Assembly: GCA_963589585.1 (NCBI GenBank)
Contig: CAVALG010000054.1
Coordinates: 1-5,969, forward strand
Direction of reading: 5' to 3'
From: CAVALG01 sp963589585
GTDB taxonomy: Bacteria > Bacillota > Clostridia > Oscillospirales > Acutalibacteraceae
DNA length: 5,969 nucleotides
In this document: positions 1-5,969 of the stretch, piece after piece
How positions within the stretch are numbered: the stretch's first letter is position 1
How the letters are laid out: the number at the start of each line of letters is the position of its first letter
Program-made: the position numbers and the translations under genes
Notes under the pieces: generated by a model
What the model saw: the letters and a program-made list of their open reading frames with translations, nothing else
Database searches by the model: none
What the model was told of the DNA's origin: nothing

Positions 1-954
1 GTAAGAATCTGCGCTGATGTCGGTTTTGAAAATAACTATAACGCCCGAATCATTTTTATAAAGAGTGGCTTTGCCAACTTCCAAAGCATTTACGGTGTCA
101 AAAAGCTCATTTTCATAACTTGTCTTTTCCGAACCGATTACGGTTTCAAGCGGGTCTTTTGCACTGCTTGTGCTGCTTTCGCTTTTAACAGCATATTGTG
201 AGTCAAAATCTTCGGCTGTCATACCGTTAGCTTCGCAATAAACTGTTTTAAAGTCTTCGCCTGCATTCAAACGGTCAACATATCCCTGGTATTTTGTGTT
301 AAGTGCTTCTTTTTCTTCATCGCTCATTGAAGTTGAAGTGCCGTCAGAACCTGTAGCGGAATAAGCACCCTCTATGGTTTTAATAGTGTCGTGCTGGCTG
401 TATATTGCTGCAAGTACCGTATTTTTATCAACAGCTTTGCTGCCGTCCTCGCCGTAAAGCGCGGTGAATAGTTGCTGCTTAAGAGAACTGCCTTGCAGAT
501 ATTTTACATATGTCGATTTTGAAACGCCCATTTCGCCATACAAATCTTCAAGTGAGTAGTACTGCCAATATGAATCAGCCGATGATTTTATTTGTGAAAT
601 ATTATCATCGGTAAGTTCAACTTTATTATCAGCGGCAAGAATTTTAACCGCAATATATTCTTTGCTTAATTCCAAAGCGCGTGATTTAACCCAATTATCA
701 AATGTTTTACCGTCAATTTTTTCATCGGAATAGCCTTTATCGTGGTTATGTTCTCCGCTTTCGTTATGTTTTTCTTCAACCTTTTGAACCGCTTCCTGAT
801 ACGCGTTAACCAGTATACAGGAATATTCGCTTGAGGTCATCTTTACATTGCCTGCTTCAATAGCGGTTTCGTCCTTTTTATGGCAGCCTGCAAAGCAGAG
901 CAAGACAAGGGAAAGCACCATTATGACAGAAATAATTTTTTTAATTGATTTCAT
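1..954 (-). CDS. SurA/PrsA-like chaperone lipoprotein (parvulin-like), 3' end cut by window
   Basis: Reading from ATG at 954-952 gives 318 codons open to base 1 with no stop, so the C-terminus lies outside the window. Residues 1-23 are a lipoprotein signal peptide (Lys-rich MKSIKK start, hydrophobic core) ending in the lipobox FAGC with Cys24 as the lipidated residue, so the mature protein should be anchored on the outer face of the membrane. Residues 31-120 resemble the SurA N-terminal chaperone region (AIEAGNVKMTSSEY, then helices). Residues 190-315 follow the outline of a parvulin prolyl isomerase domain, with the recognisable piece DRLNAGEDFKTVY at 227-239 and a closing strand GVIVIFKTD at 304-312. 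The usual catalytic histidines are absent, so isomerase activity is doubtful. A His-rich patch lies at 63-71 and Ser/Thr-rich stretches at 201-211 and 258-264. In Clostridia a PrsA/SurA-type gene often follows mfd, which supports the call. A strong ribosome binding site fixes the start. The lipoprotein call is firm; the fold call is moderate. Confidence 0.82.
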   Translation of the reverse strand, partial: MKSIKKIISVIMVLSLVLLCFAGCHKKDETAIEAGNVKMTSSEYSCILVNAYQEAVQKVEEKHNESGEHNHDKGYSDEKIDGKTFDNWVKSRALELSKEYIAVKILAADNKVELTDDNISQIKSSADSYWQYYSLEDLYGEMGVSKSTYVKYLQGSSLKQQLFTALYGEDGSKAVDKNTVLAAIYSQHDTIKTIEGAYSATGSDGTSTSMSDEEKEALNTKYQGYVDRLNAGEDFKTVYCEANGMTAEDFDSQYAVKSESSTSSAKDPLETVIGSEKTSYENELFDTVNALEVGKATLYKNDSGVIVIFKTDISADSY

Positions 955-963
955 TTTGTAAAA

Positions 964-969
964 CTCCTT
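964..969 (-). promoter_or_regulatory. Ribosome binding site of the lipoprotein gene
   Basis: On the minus strand the sequence TAAGGAG ends 9 bases before the ATG at 954. It is a near-ideal Shine-Dalgarno site and decides the start of the lipoprotein gene. Confidence 0.85.
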
Positions 970-1011
970 AAATCAGTCTTTTGCTAAAACAAATCAGCAC
1001 CATTGTTTAAC

Positions 1012-1040
1012 ATTATACAACAAAACAACTCGAATGTCCA
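1012..1040 (-). promoter_or_regulatory. Sigma-A-type promoter for the lipoprotein gene
   Basis: The minus strand carries TGGACA at 1040-1035 (five of six matches to TTGACA), a spacer of exactly 17 bases, and a perfect TATAAT at 1017-1012. Transcription would begin near 1005 and leave a leader of about 50 bases before the lipoprotein ATG. The -35 box lies 11 bases past the mfd stop codon, so the promoter sits wholly in the intergenic gap. The lipoprotein gene can therefore be transcribed separately from the pth-mfd operon. This is inferred from sequence match only. Confidence 0.7.
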
Positions 1041-1050
1041 GCATAATTTG

Positions 1051-4000
1051 TTAATTATGCATATCCGCCTCGGACAGTTTTTTTATAACCTCAAACGCTG
1101 CCGAAAGTGCGGTTTGATTTTGCGTAGGTTTTACGCTGATCTTTGCTTCGGTATTGCTTACGGTAACCCGTTTGGGCAGCGCTTTGGCAAGCGCCAGTAT
1201 TCGTTCGGGGTCAGGTTCTTTAAATATAAAATTCACTCTGCCGAAACTTTCCGAAACGGCTGTAATCCCCAAAGCACCTGCTTTATAACGCAGTAAAGCA
1301 ATATCAATAAGTTTTATAACGGTTTGGGGCGGCTCGCCGAAGCGATCGATAAGCTCATCAACAACATCAAGTTTTGATGATTCGTCGGTCACTGCCGCAA
1401 TCTTGCGGTAAATTGAGAGCCTTTGCGGCAGCGAGCGAATATATTTTTCGGGTATATGTGAATTGCATTGCAATTCAACCGTGCAATCGGTTTTCTCTCC
1501 GCTTTCGATGTTCCCGTCCTGCTCTTCTTTAAGTGCGTCATCAAGCATTTTCAGATACATATCATAACCGACGGCTTCCATATGTCCGTGTTGCTCTCCG
1601 CCCAAAATATTGCCTGCACCGCGTATTTCCAAATCTCTAAGTGCAATTTTAAAGCCCGAACCGAACTCGGTAAAGTCGCGTATCGCTTCAAGCCTTTTTC
1701 TTGATATTTCGCTTAAAGATTTGCCACGTCGATACATAAAATATGCTTGTGCTTTTCTGTGGCTGCGTCCCACACGGCCGCGAAGCTGATGTAACTGTGA
1801 AAGTCCCATACGATCGGCGTCCTCGATTATAAGCGTGTTCGCATTGGGGACATCTACTCCTGTTTCGATTATCGTTGTGCAGACTAAAACATCAATTTCT
1901 TGTTCAATCATTCTGCGCCAAACTTCGGATAATTCAGCCTCATCCATTTTGCCGTGCGCAATTCCAATTCTTGCATCGGGAACTAATCTTGCAATTTCCG
2001 CCGCCCTTGTAACAATGCTCTCAACGCGGTTGTGCAGGTAAAAAACCTGACCTGCACGGCGTAGTTCACGCTGGATAGCCTCTGCAACTATTCCCTCATT
2101 TTGCTCGGTAACATAGGTCTGAACCGGCAGACGGTCAAGCGGAGGTTCTTCAATGCTTGACATATCTCGCAATCCCGAAAGCGCCATATTAAGCGTTCGG
2201 GGTATTGGTGTTGCCGAAAGGGTAAGAACATCAACAGTCGGGTAACGCTCTTTAAGTTTTTCTTTTTGAGAAACGCCGAAGCGCTGTTCTTCGTCAACTA
2301 TTAAAAGTCCTAAATCGTGAAAATCAATATCTCCGCCTATCATTCTGTGTGTACCGATTATAAGGTCTATGGCACCGTTTTTTAGTTTCTTTTTGATTTC
2401 GCTTTGCTGTTTTGCGGTTCTGAAACGGGAGAGCATCTCAATTTCCACAGGTAAACCAGAAAATCGCTCAACAGCAGTTTTATAATGCTGCCAGGCAAGT
2501 ATGGTTGTAGGTACAAGAATGGCGCATTGCTTACCGTCGCAAATACATTTAAATGCCGCGCGCAAAGCAACCTCAGTTTTACCGAAGCCTACATCACCGC
2601 AAAGCAACCTGTCCATAGGTATTAAACTTTCCATATCCCTTTTTATTTCATCGCTGCACCTAAGCTGATCCTCGGTTTCGTCATACATAAACTTTTTTTC
2701 AAAATCAGCCTGCAGGTCACTGTCAGCAGAAAATGCATATCCCTTTTGCTGCATACGCTTTGCGTATAACAAAGTAAGCTGTTTTGCAATATCTTTAACC
2801 GATTTCCGCACACGCTGTTTTGTCTTTTCCCATTCATGAGTTCCCAGGCGGTTCAGTTTAATGTTTTCTTCGGCGGAGCCGATATATTTTGACACAAGGT
2901 CAAGTGATGTAACAGGCACATACAGCGCGTCGCTGCCCATATAACTGATTTTAATATAATCCTTGGTTACACCCTTTACAGTAAGTGATTGAACCCCTGC
3001 AAAACGACCTATGCCGTGTGTTGTATGGACAACATAATCGCCGATTTTCAAATCGTCAAGCGAACCGATATCAACACCTTTTTTAAAATAACGTTTGCGT
3101 TTTCTCGGCACTGCGTGCGCATATGAATAAACGCTGAAACCTGCACTTTGAGAAGAAAATCCGCCTGACAGTGAACCGGTAGTTACGGCTATGCCATTTG
3201 CCGATAACAGATGTTTTCTCTCTATAAACACGGCAGTGCTACCGAGTTCCGTAAGTTCACTTGCAAGATTTTGCGCGGCGCGTTCTTCGCCTGCAAGAAT
3301 AACAATATTTTTATTTCGGTCATTTTCCAGTTCGTCGTTTAACTCTTTTACCGAGTTGAAAGGCGGAATAACTTTAAATGAAAAGGCTATATTTTCCCTG
3401 ATATCTGTAAGATATTTTGATTTCGGAAAGTTTTCAAGATAAATTGGGTTCTTTTCAACCAGAATTTTTAAAAATTGTGCGCGTTTTAGGTAATATGGGT
3501 CTTTTTTTGAAAAGCAAACACCCTTTTCGGTAAACAGTTCCAAATCCTGCTTTTGGGTTTCATACAGATTTTTAAATCTTGAATTTATACCGTTGCATTC
3601 GCTTATAAATACCATACCGTCAACATAGTCAAAAATTGTATTGAACTCGGAGTGTATTTGTTCGGGATAGCGGTCATACGGGATGGTCAAACCTGCGGAA
3701 AGCGCGTCAATATCATCATAAACATTTTGTCTTGCAAGATCGGATATGCTTTTTGATTCTGCAAGTTTTTTTAGTTTTTCAATCATCTGTTCGCGGCTTT
3801 GCGGCAGCCCTTCGCAAATCGGTAAAACTGAAACTTGCGTGATTTTTTGCGTGCGGCGCTTGCTTTCGTTGTCAAATAGATAAATTGCATCTATTTCGTC
3901 TCCCCAAAAATCAACGCGAACGGGCTGTGTTTCGGATGGAGTAAAGATGTCCAATATACCGCCCCTGACCGAAAACTGACCTACACCGTCAACTTCGTCA

Positions 4001-4497
4001 AATTTTGTGTAACCTATAGATGATAGTTTTTCGGTAATTTCACTGAGGTTGTATTCTTCACCAACCTTAAGTGTAAATGAATTTTCACGCAATTCATTAG
4101 CGGATACAGTGCGTGAAATTGCTGCAACTGCCGAAACAACCGCAACATCAAAATCCCTATCCGATATTTTGGATAGGGCAGCAATTCTTTTTTGTTCAAA
4201 TTCGTGGGAGCGCGAAAGTGAATTAAGCGGAGAATAGTCACGCTCCGGAAAAAGCACGGCGTTAATATCAAGTCTTGAGAGTTCTTCGGCAAGGGAAGTG
4301 GCTTCCCCTTCGGTTGGCGCTATTAACAACGCCTTTCGGCCGAGCTTTTTACAAAGGGCGGCAACCAACATAGCTTTATTGACAGCCGAAAGTCCCGAAA
4401 TGCCTACAGCCGCTTTCTCGGCAGCCGCCTTTTCAACTTCTTTATATTCACCTATAGAGGTGAATTCTGAAATAAGAAAATCCATTTTTTCACCCAT
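1051..4497 (-). CDS. mfd: Transcription-repair coupling factor Mfd (ATP-dependent DNA translocase)
   Basis: Mfd binds RNA polymerase stalled at DNA damage, uses ATP to push it off, and recruits UvrA for nucleotide excision repair. The product is 1148 residues, full length for the family. Residues 1 to about 340 are the UvrB-like module (FPERDYSPLNSLS near 83-95, VGQFSVRGGILDIF at 172-185). A basic linker, PRKRKRYFKK, lies at 464-473. The RNA polymerase interaction domain spans about 480-545 (GDYVVHTTHGIGRFAG). The superfamily 2 motor follows: Q-motif region ETEDQ at 607-611, Walker A GDVGFGKT at 634-641, DEEQ at 735-738, SATPIPRT at 761-768, TTIIETGVDVP at 874-884, and QLRGRVGR at 904-911. 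The translocation motif is at about 935-970. Residues from about 1004 form the C-terminal autoinhibitory domain. All key residues are present. The ATG at 4497 overlaps the pth stop by 8 bases but has no good ribosome site. The in-frame ATG at 4485 (Met5) has GGGTGA just upstream and may be the true start. Confidence 0.98.
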   Translation of the reverse strand: MGEKMDFLISEFTSIGEYKEVEKAAAEKAAVGISGLSAVNKAMLVAALCKKLGRKALLIAPTEGEATSLAEELSRLDINAVLFPERDYSPLNSLSRSHEFEQKRIAALSKISDRDFDVAVVSAVAAISRTVSANELRENSFTLKVGEEYNLSEITEKLSSIGYTKFDEVDGVGQFSVRGGILDIFTPSETQPVRVDFWGDEIDAIYLFDNESKRRTQKITQVSVLPICEGLPQSREQMIEKLKKLAESKSISDLARQNVYDDIDALSAGLTIPYDRYPEQIHSEFNTIFDYVDGMVFISECNGINSRFKNLYETQKQDLELFTEKGVCFSKKDPYYLKRAQFLKILVEKNPIYLENFPKSKYLTDIRENIAFSFKVIPPFNSVKELNDELENDRNKNIVILAGEERAAQNLASELTELGSTAVFIERKHLLSANGIAVTTGSLSGGFSSQSAGFSVYSYAHAVPRKRKRYFKKGVDIGSLDDLKIGDYVVHTTHGIGRFAGVQSLTVKGVTKDYIKISYMGSDALYVPVTSLDLVSKYIGSAEENIKLNRLGTHEWEKTKQRVRKSVKDIAKQLTLLYAKRMQQKGYAFSADSDLQADFEKKFMYDETEDQLRCSDEIKRDMESLIPMDRLLCGDVGFGKTEVALRAAFKCICDGKQCAILVPTTILAWQHYKTAVERFSGLPVEIEMLSRFRTAKQQSEIKKKLKNGAIDLIIGTHRMIGGDIDFHDLGLLIVDEEQRFGVSQKEKLKERYPTVDVLTLSATPIPRTLNMALSGLRDMSSIEEPPLDRLPVQTYVTEQNEGIVAEAIQRELRRAGQVFYLHNRVESIVTRAAEIARLVPDARIGIAHGKMDEAELSEVWRRMIEQEIDVLVCTTIIETGVDVPNANTLIIEDADRMGLSQLHQLRGRVGRSHRKAQAYFMYRRGKSLSEISRKRLEAIRDFTEFGSGFKIALRDLEIRGAGNILGGEQHGHMEAVGYDMYLKMLDDALKEEQDGNIESGEKTDCTVELQCNSHIPEKYIRSLPQRLSIYRKIAAVTDESSKLDVVDELIDRFGEPPQTVIKLIDIALLRYKAGALGITAVSESFGRVNFIFKEPDPERILALAKALPKRVTVSNTEAKISVKPTQNQTALSAAFEVIKKLSEADMHN
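1459..1477. repeat. Near-perfect palindrome inside mfd
   Basis: TGAATTGCA and TGCAATTCA are perfect 9-base inverted copies around one central base. They lie in the codons for ELQCNS near Mfd residues 1008-1013, at the start of the C-terminal domain. The symmetry looks like a binding site for a dimeric protein, but it is within a coding region and far from any promoter, so chance is a fair explanation. Confidence 0.35.
4155..4178 (-). repeat. Perfect 8-base inverted repeat inside mfd
   Basis: CCCTATCC at 4155-4162 and GGATAGGG at 4171-4178 are perfect inverted copies around an 8-base AT-rich loop. They cover roughly residues 107-114 of Mfd, between the conserved HEFEQKRIAALS segment and the next strand. 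No T run follows on the transcribed strand, so it is not a terminator. It may be a chance by-product of the codons. Confidence 0.35.
4446..4465 (-). repeat. Perfect inverted repeat in the early codons of mfd
   Basis: The minus strand reads ATTCACCT, CTAT, AGGTGAAT, an 8-base perfect stem with a 4-base loop over mfd codons 11-18. In the mRNA it lies 20 to 39 bases downstream of the second ATG, near the edge of an initiating ribosome. Its 5' arm (UUCACC) can also pair with GGUGAA of the upstream ribosome binding site, and its 3' arm repeats that site. The base pairing is plain in the sequence; a regulatory role is inference. Confidence 0.5.
4490..4495 (-). promoter_or_regulatory. Candidate ribosome binding site for mfd, overlapping the pth stop codon
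   Basis: The minus strand reads GGGTGA, then AAAA, then ATG at 4485-4483. GGTGA matches the 3' part of the full Shine-Dalgarno consensus (AAGGAGGTGA), and its spacing suits the second in-frame ATG of mfd, not the first. The TGA in this site is also the stop codon of pth, so ribosomes ending pth would stop exactly on the mfd start site. This favours translational coupling and a four-residue-shorter Mfd. Confidence 0.5.
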
Positions 4498-5086
4498 TGT
4501 ATTTATTCATAGCACTGTCTATTCCTGCGGTAACAATTTCTTCAGCGGCTGCGGCTGCGCGGTCAAGAGTTTTATCAAAAACATCCGAAAGCGATAAGTC
4601 GATTTTACCGAGTACCCAATTTGCAAGGTCATAATCGGGGTGCGGCTTTTTGCCGACACCTACTTTGATACGCGGAAATTCCGTTGAACCCGAAAGTTCA
4701 ATTATGTTTCTCATACCGTTATGGCCGCCGTGCGAACCGTTTCTGCGTATTCGCATTTTGCCTACATCAAACTCAACATCATCAAAAATAATAATTGTAT
4801 TCTGTGGTGGAATTTTATAAAATTTTGCAATAGGAACAATTGCCTCACCCGAAAGATTCATAAATGTTTGCGGCTTAACAAGCAGGCAGCATTTATTGTC
4901 AATCTTGATTTCTGCAGTTAATGCATTTTTGAATTTTTTTGTTATTTCGCATTCGTGATTTTTTGCCAAACGGTCAACAGCTGCAAATCCTGCATTATGC
5001 CGAGTTCCCGAATATCTGAGCCCCGGATTTCCCAAACCGACGATAATATAATCGTATTTTCCGCCTTTATTATTAAATTTAATCAT
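4490..5086 (-). CDS. pth: Peptidyl-tRNA hydrolase (bacterial Pth family)
   Basis: Pth cleaves the ester bond in peptidyl-tRNAs that fall off ribosomes, freeing tRNA for reuse; it is a cytosolic monomer and normally essential. The 198-residue product has all family landmarks: VGLGNPG at 16-22 with Asn20, TRHNAG at 28-33 with catalytic His30, KPQTFMNLSG at 71-80 with Asn77, FDDVEFDVGKMRIR at 101-114 with Asp102, and GSHGGHNGMRNII at 117-129 with Asn123. These correspond to Asn10, His20, Asn68, Asp93 and Asn114 of the E. coli enzyme. The N-terminus has about eight extra residues compared with E. coli, but there is no other start before the first strand. The ATG at 5086 overlaps the TGA of the membrane gene as ATGA and has TAAGG seven bases upstream, so coupling is likely. 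The order pth then mfd matches spoVC-mfd of B. subtilis. Nothing is missing. Confidence 0.98.
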   Translation of the reverse strand: MIKFNNKGGKYDYIIVGLGNPGLRYSGTRHNAGFAAVDRLAKNHECEITKKFKNALTAEIKIDNKCCLLVKPQTFMNLSGEAIVPIAKFYKIPPQNTIIIFDDVEFDVGKMRIRRNGSHGGHNGMRNIIELSGSTEFPRIKVGVGKKPHPDYDLANWVLGKIDLSLSDVFDKTLDRAAAAAEEIVTAGIDSAMNKYNG

Positions 5087-5877
5087 ACTGCAGCCTTACT
5101 CCTGTTCATAAACCTGATTTTGATAGCCGCAATATCTGCGGAATATTTGAAAAGCGTAATTGCAAACAGCAGAGCTGCCGCCGCACAGAGAACCAAACAA
5201 AGCGATGCACCTGTTACAGCACCGTATTTAAACCGCTCAGCCGATATATTGTTTTTTATCATTACTTCGTCTATAATTACATAACTTTTAAAGAACTGAG
5301 ATAACATAAAAATAATTGCAGTAATAAGAGTGCAGCCACTATACGGTTGATTGAATTTTACGGCACGGCTTATTCTGCCTATGCAAACATTGTAAATAAC
5401 AATTGCAAAAACGGTAACAGCCGTTGATGCAACGACTGCAATACCATAATTATCAAGGGATTTTATGTCTTCAGTAACTGAAATTTTACCACGCCCGATT
5501 TTTAAAGTGAGCACCGAATAAAGCATATACCCGAAGCCGACTGCCGTTAGCGAAAGAAATAAGCGAACAGCAAAAAATCTTGCGGAACGCAGAGGCTTGA
5601 AATCATTAACCGACAGCGCAGCGGTTATTAGCAGGCTTATGTAGAATAGCAGTTCAGGTAAAAACACACCATATCCGTTTATGAATAATCGACTTATTGA
5701 TTTTTCGAGATTTTGTGTGTTTATATTTACACGAAAAAAGGCAGGGAACAACGCAACGGAAAGTATACCCAGTATTGCCGATAAAAAAATCGGAACCGAT
5801 GAAAAATTTTTACGCAAAGCGGCAATTACGGGTGGCTCTGCCGAAGTTATCGTAATTTCGTTATCAAACGCGGTCAA
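5083..5877 (-). CDS. Six-helix integral membrane protein of unknown function
   Basis: I do not recognise this 264-residue protein. The start is TTG at 5877-5875: GGGAG stands 9 bases upstream, an in-frame TGA lies two codons before it, and the next in-frame Met is at residue 118. Six hydrophobic segments are visible at about 28-49, 70-90, 101-125, 144-166, 181-202 and 221-244. Basic residues cluster before segment 1 (LRKNF), between 2 and 3 (KPLRSAR), between 4 and 5 (GRISRAVK) and at the C-terminus (KIRFMNRSK). By the positive-inside rule both ends face the cytoplasm. Outer loops are short except about 50-69 and 126-143; there is no signal peptide, nucleotide-binding motif or obvious catalytic motif. 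It is first in the operon, under a good promoter, and overlaps pth by 4 bases, so its level is tied to pth and mfd. Transporter, scaffold and stress-sensing roles are all possible; none is shown. Confidence 0.85.
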   Translation of the reverse strand: MTAFDNEITITSAEPPVIAALRKNFSSVPIFLSAILGILSVALFPAFFRVNINTQNLEKSISRLFINGYGVFLPELLFYISLLITAALSVNDFKPLRSARFFAVRLFLSLTAVGFGYMLYSVLTLKIGRGKISVTEDIKSLDNYGIAVVASTAVTVFAIVIYNVCIGRISRAVKFNQPYSGCTLITAIIFMLSQFFKSYVIIDEVMIKNNISAERFKYGAVTGASLCLVLCAAAALLFAITLFKYSADIAAIKIRFMNRSKAAV

Positions 5878-5886
5878 TGTAATTCA

Positions 5887-5891
5887 CTCCC
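5887..5891 (-). promoter_or_regulatory. Ribosome binding site for the TTG-started membrane gene
   Basis: The minus strand reads GGGAG, followed by 9 bases, then TTG at 5877. With the nearby in-frame stop upstream, it supports the non-ATG start. Confidence 0.7.
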
Positions 5892-5899
5892 ACTGATTT

Positions 5900-5928
5900 A
5901 TTATATAAACATAATAAGTATAATTCAA
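5900..5928 (-). promoter_or_regulatory. Second, weaker overlapping promoter candidate
   Basis: TTGAAT at 5928-5923, a 17-base spacer and a perfect TATAAT at 5905-5900 form another sigma-A-like arrangement shifted 17 bases downstream of the main promoter. Its -35 box has only four matches, and its start near 5893 would place the ribosome site almost at the 5' end of the RNA. The region is AT-rich, so this may be chance. Confidence 0.35.
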
Positions 5929-5945
5929 ATTTTGCCGATAGTCAA
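5917..5945 (-). promoter_or_regulatory. Sigma-A-type promoter of the membrane gene-pth-mfd operon
   Basis: The minus strand carries TTGACT at 5945-5940, a spacer of exactly 17 bases, and TATACT at 5922-5917. Each box matches consensus in five of six positions. Transcription would begin near 5910, giving a leader of about 33 bases that contains the GGGAG ribosome site. No other good promoter is seen before pth or mfd, so it probably drives all three genes. Confidence 0.7.
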
Positions 5946-5969
5946 CCGAATGAATGCAGATTTAGCAGC

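Larger units (their letters stand above)
955..1050. other. Intergenic gap between mfd and the lipoprotein gene
   Basis: The 96 bases hold the lipoprotein promoter and ribosome binding site described separately. No GC-rich hairpin followed by a T run is visible in either direction, so mfd transcripts may read into the lipoprotein gene. A 7-base direct repeat, AAATCAG on the plus strand, occurs at 970-976 and 991-997, 21 bases apart, within the expected leader; its meaning is unknown. Confidence 0.6.

Noticed and set aside
968..1003. An 11-codon minus-strand reading frame (MVLICFSKRLI) in the lipoprotein leader whose TAA overlaps the TAAGGAG ribosome site
   Set aside because: It has no ribosome binding site, and its ATG would lie about two bases from the predicted RNA 5' end. 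It would need to be translated without a leader, for which there is no evidence.
1179..1194. GCGCTT-TGGC-AAGCGC hairpin as a possible mfd terminator
   Set aside because: The stem is only six pairs, lies within mfd codons well before the stop, and has no T run after it on the transcribed strand.
1003..1296. Plus-strand open frame of 97 codons opposite the mfd 3' end
   Set aside because: It lies antisense to the conserved C-terminal domain of Mfd, has no ribosome site and no family-like features; it is a shadow of mfd.
4298..4597. Plus-strand open frame of 99 codons across the pth-mfd junction
   Set aside because: It runs antisense to both well-supported genes, and its Ala/Ser-rich product mirrors their codon use; it is a shadow frame.
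4955..5284. Plus-strand open frame of 109 codons opposite pth and the membrane gene
   Set aside because: Its hydrophobic look is explained by being antisense to a membrane protein gene; no promoter or ribosome site supports it.
5910..5912. ATG followed by two codons and a stop in the operon leader
   Set aside because: It coincides with the predicted transcription start and encodes only three residues, so it is not a credible regulatory frame.

Overview
The window is a compact bacterial locus with every gene on the minus strand, so it is read from right (5969) to left (1). The organism is most likely a low-to-moderate GC member of the Bacillota, class Clostridia, possibly a gut Oscillospirales-type lineage. 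The evidence is the linked pth-mfd pair (B. subtilis has the same pair as spoVC-mfd), the purine-rich Shine-Dalgarno sites, sigma-A-like promoters, a TTG start and a PrsA/SurA-type lipoprotein just downstream of mfd. The lineage below class level is inference.

Layout in reading order. 5969-5878: promoter region with a good sigma-A promoter (TTGACT, 17 bases, TATACT) and a second, weaker candidate shifted 17 bases downstream. 5877-5083: a six-helix integral membrane protein of unknown function that starts with TTG. 5086-4490: pth, peptidyl-tRNA hydrolase, overlapping the membrane gene by an ATGA junction. 4497-1051: mfd, the transcription-repair coupling factor, complete with all motor motifs, whose start overlaps or abuts the end of pth. 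1050-955: a 96-base gap with a near-consensus promoter (TGGACA, 17 bases, TATAAT) and a strong ribosome binding site. 954-1: the first 318 codons of a secreted lipoprotein with a SurA/PrsA-like chaperone layout, cut by the window edge.

The membrane gene, pth and mfd are packed with overlaps of 4 and 8 bases and look like one translationally coupled transcript. Pth recycles peptidyl-tRNAs dropped by ribosomes. Mfd removes stalled RNA polymerase and recruits nucleotide excision repair. Both are housekeeping rescue functions. The lipoprotein has its own promoter and would act outside the membrane, but no terminator is visible between mfd and it, so readthrough is possible.

Most of the window is ordinary core genome. 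The points that merit a second look are the unassigned membrane protein in the operon, a parvulin-like domain that lacks the usual catalytic histidines, and two mutually exclusive RNA pairings around the mfd start. No mobile element, CRISPR array, tRNA, rRNA or clear terminator was seen.
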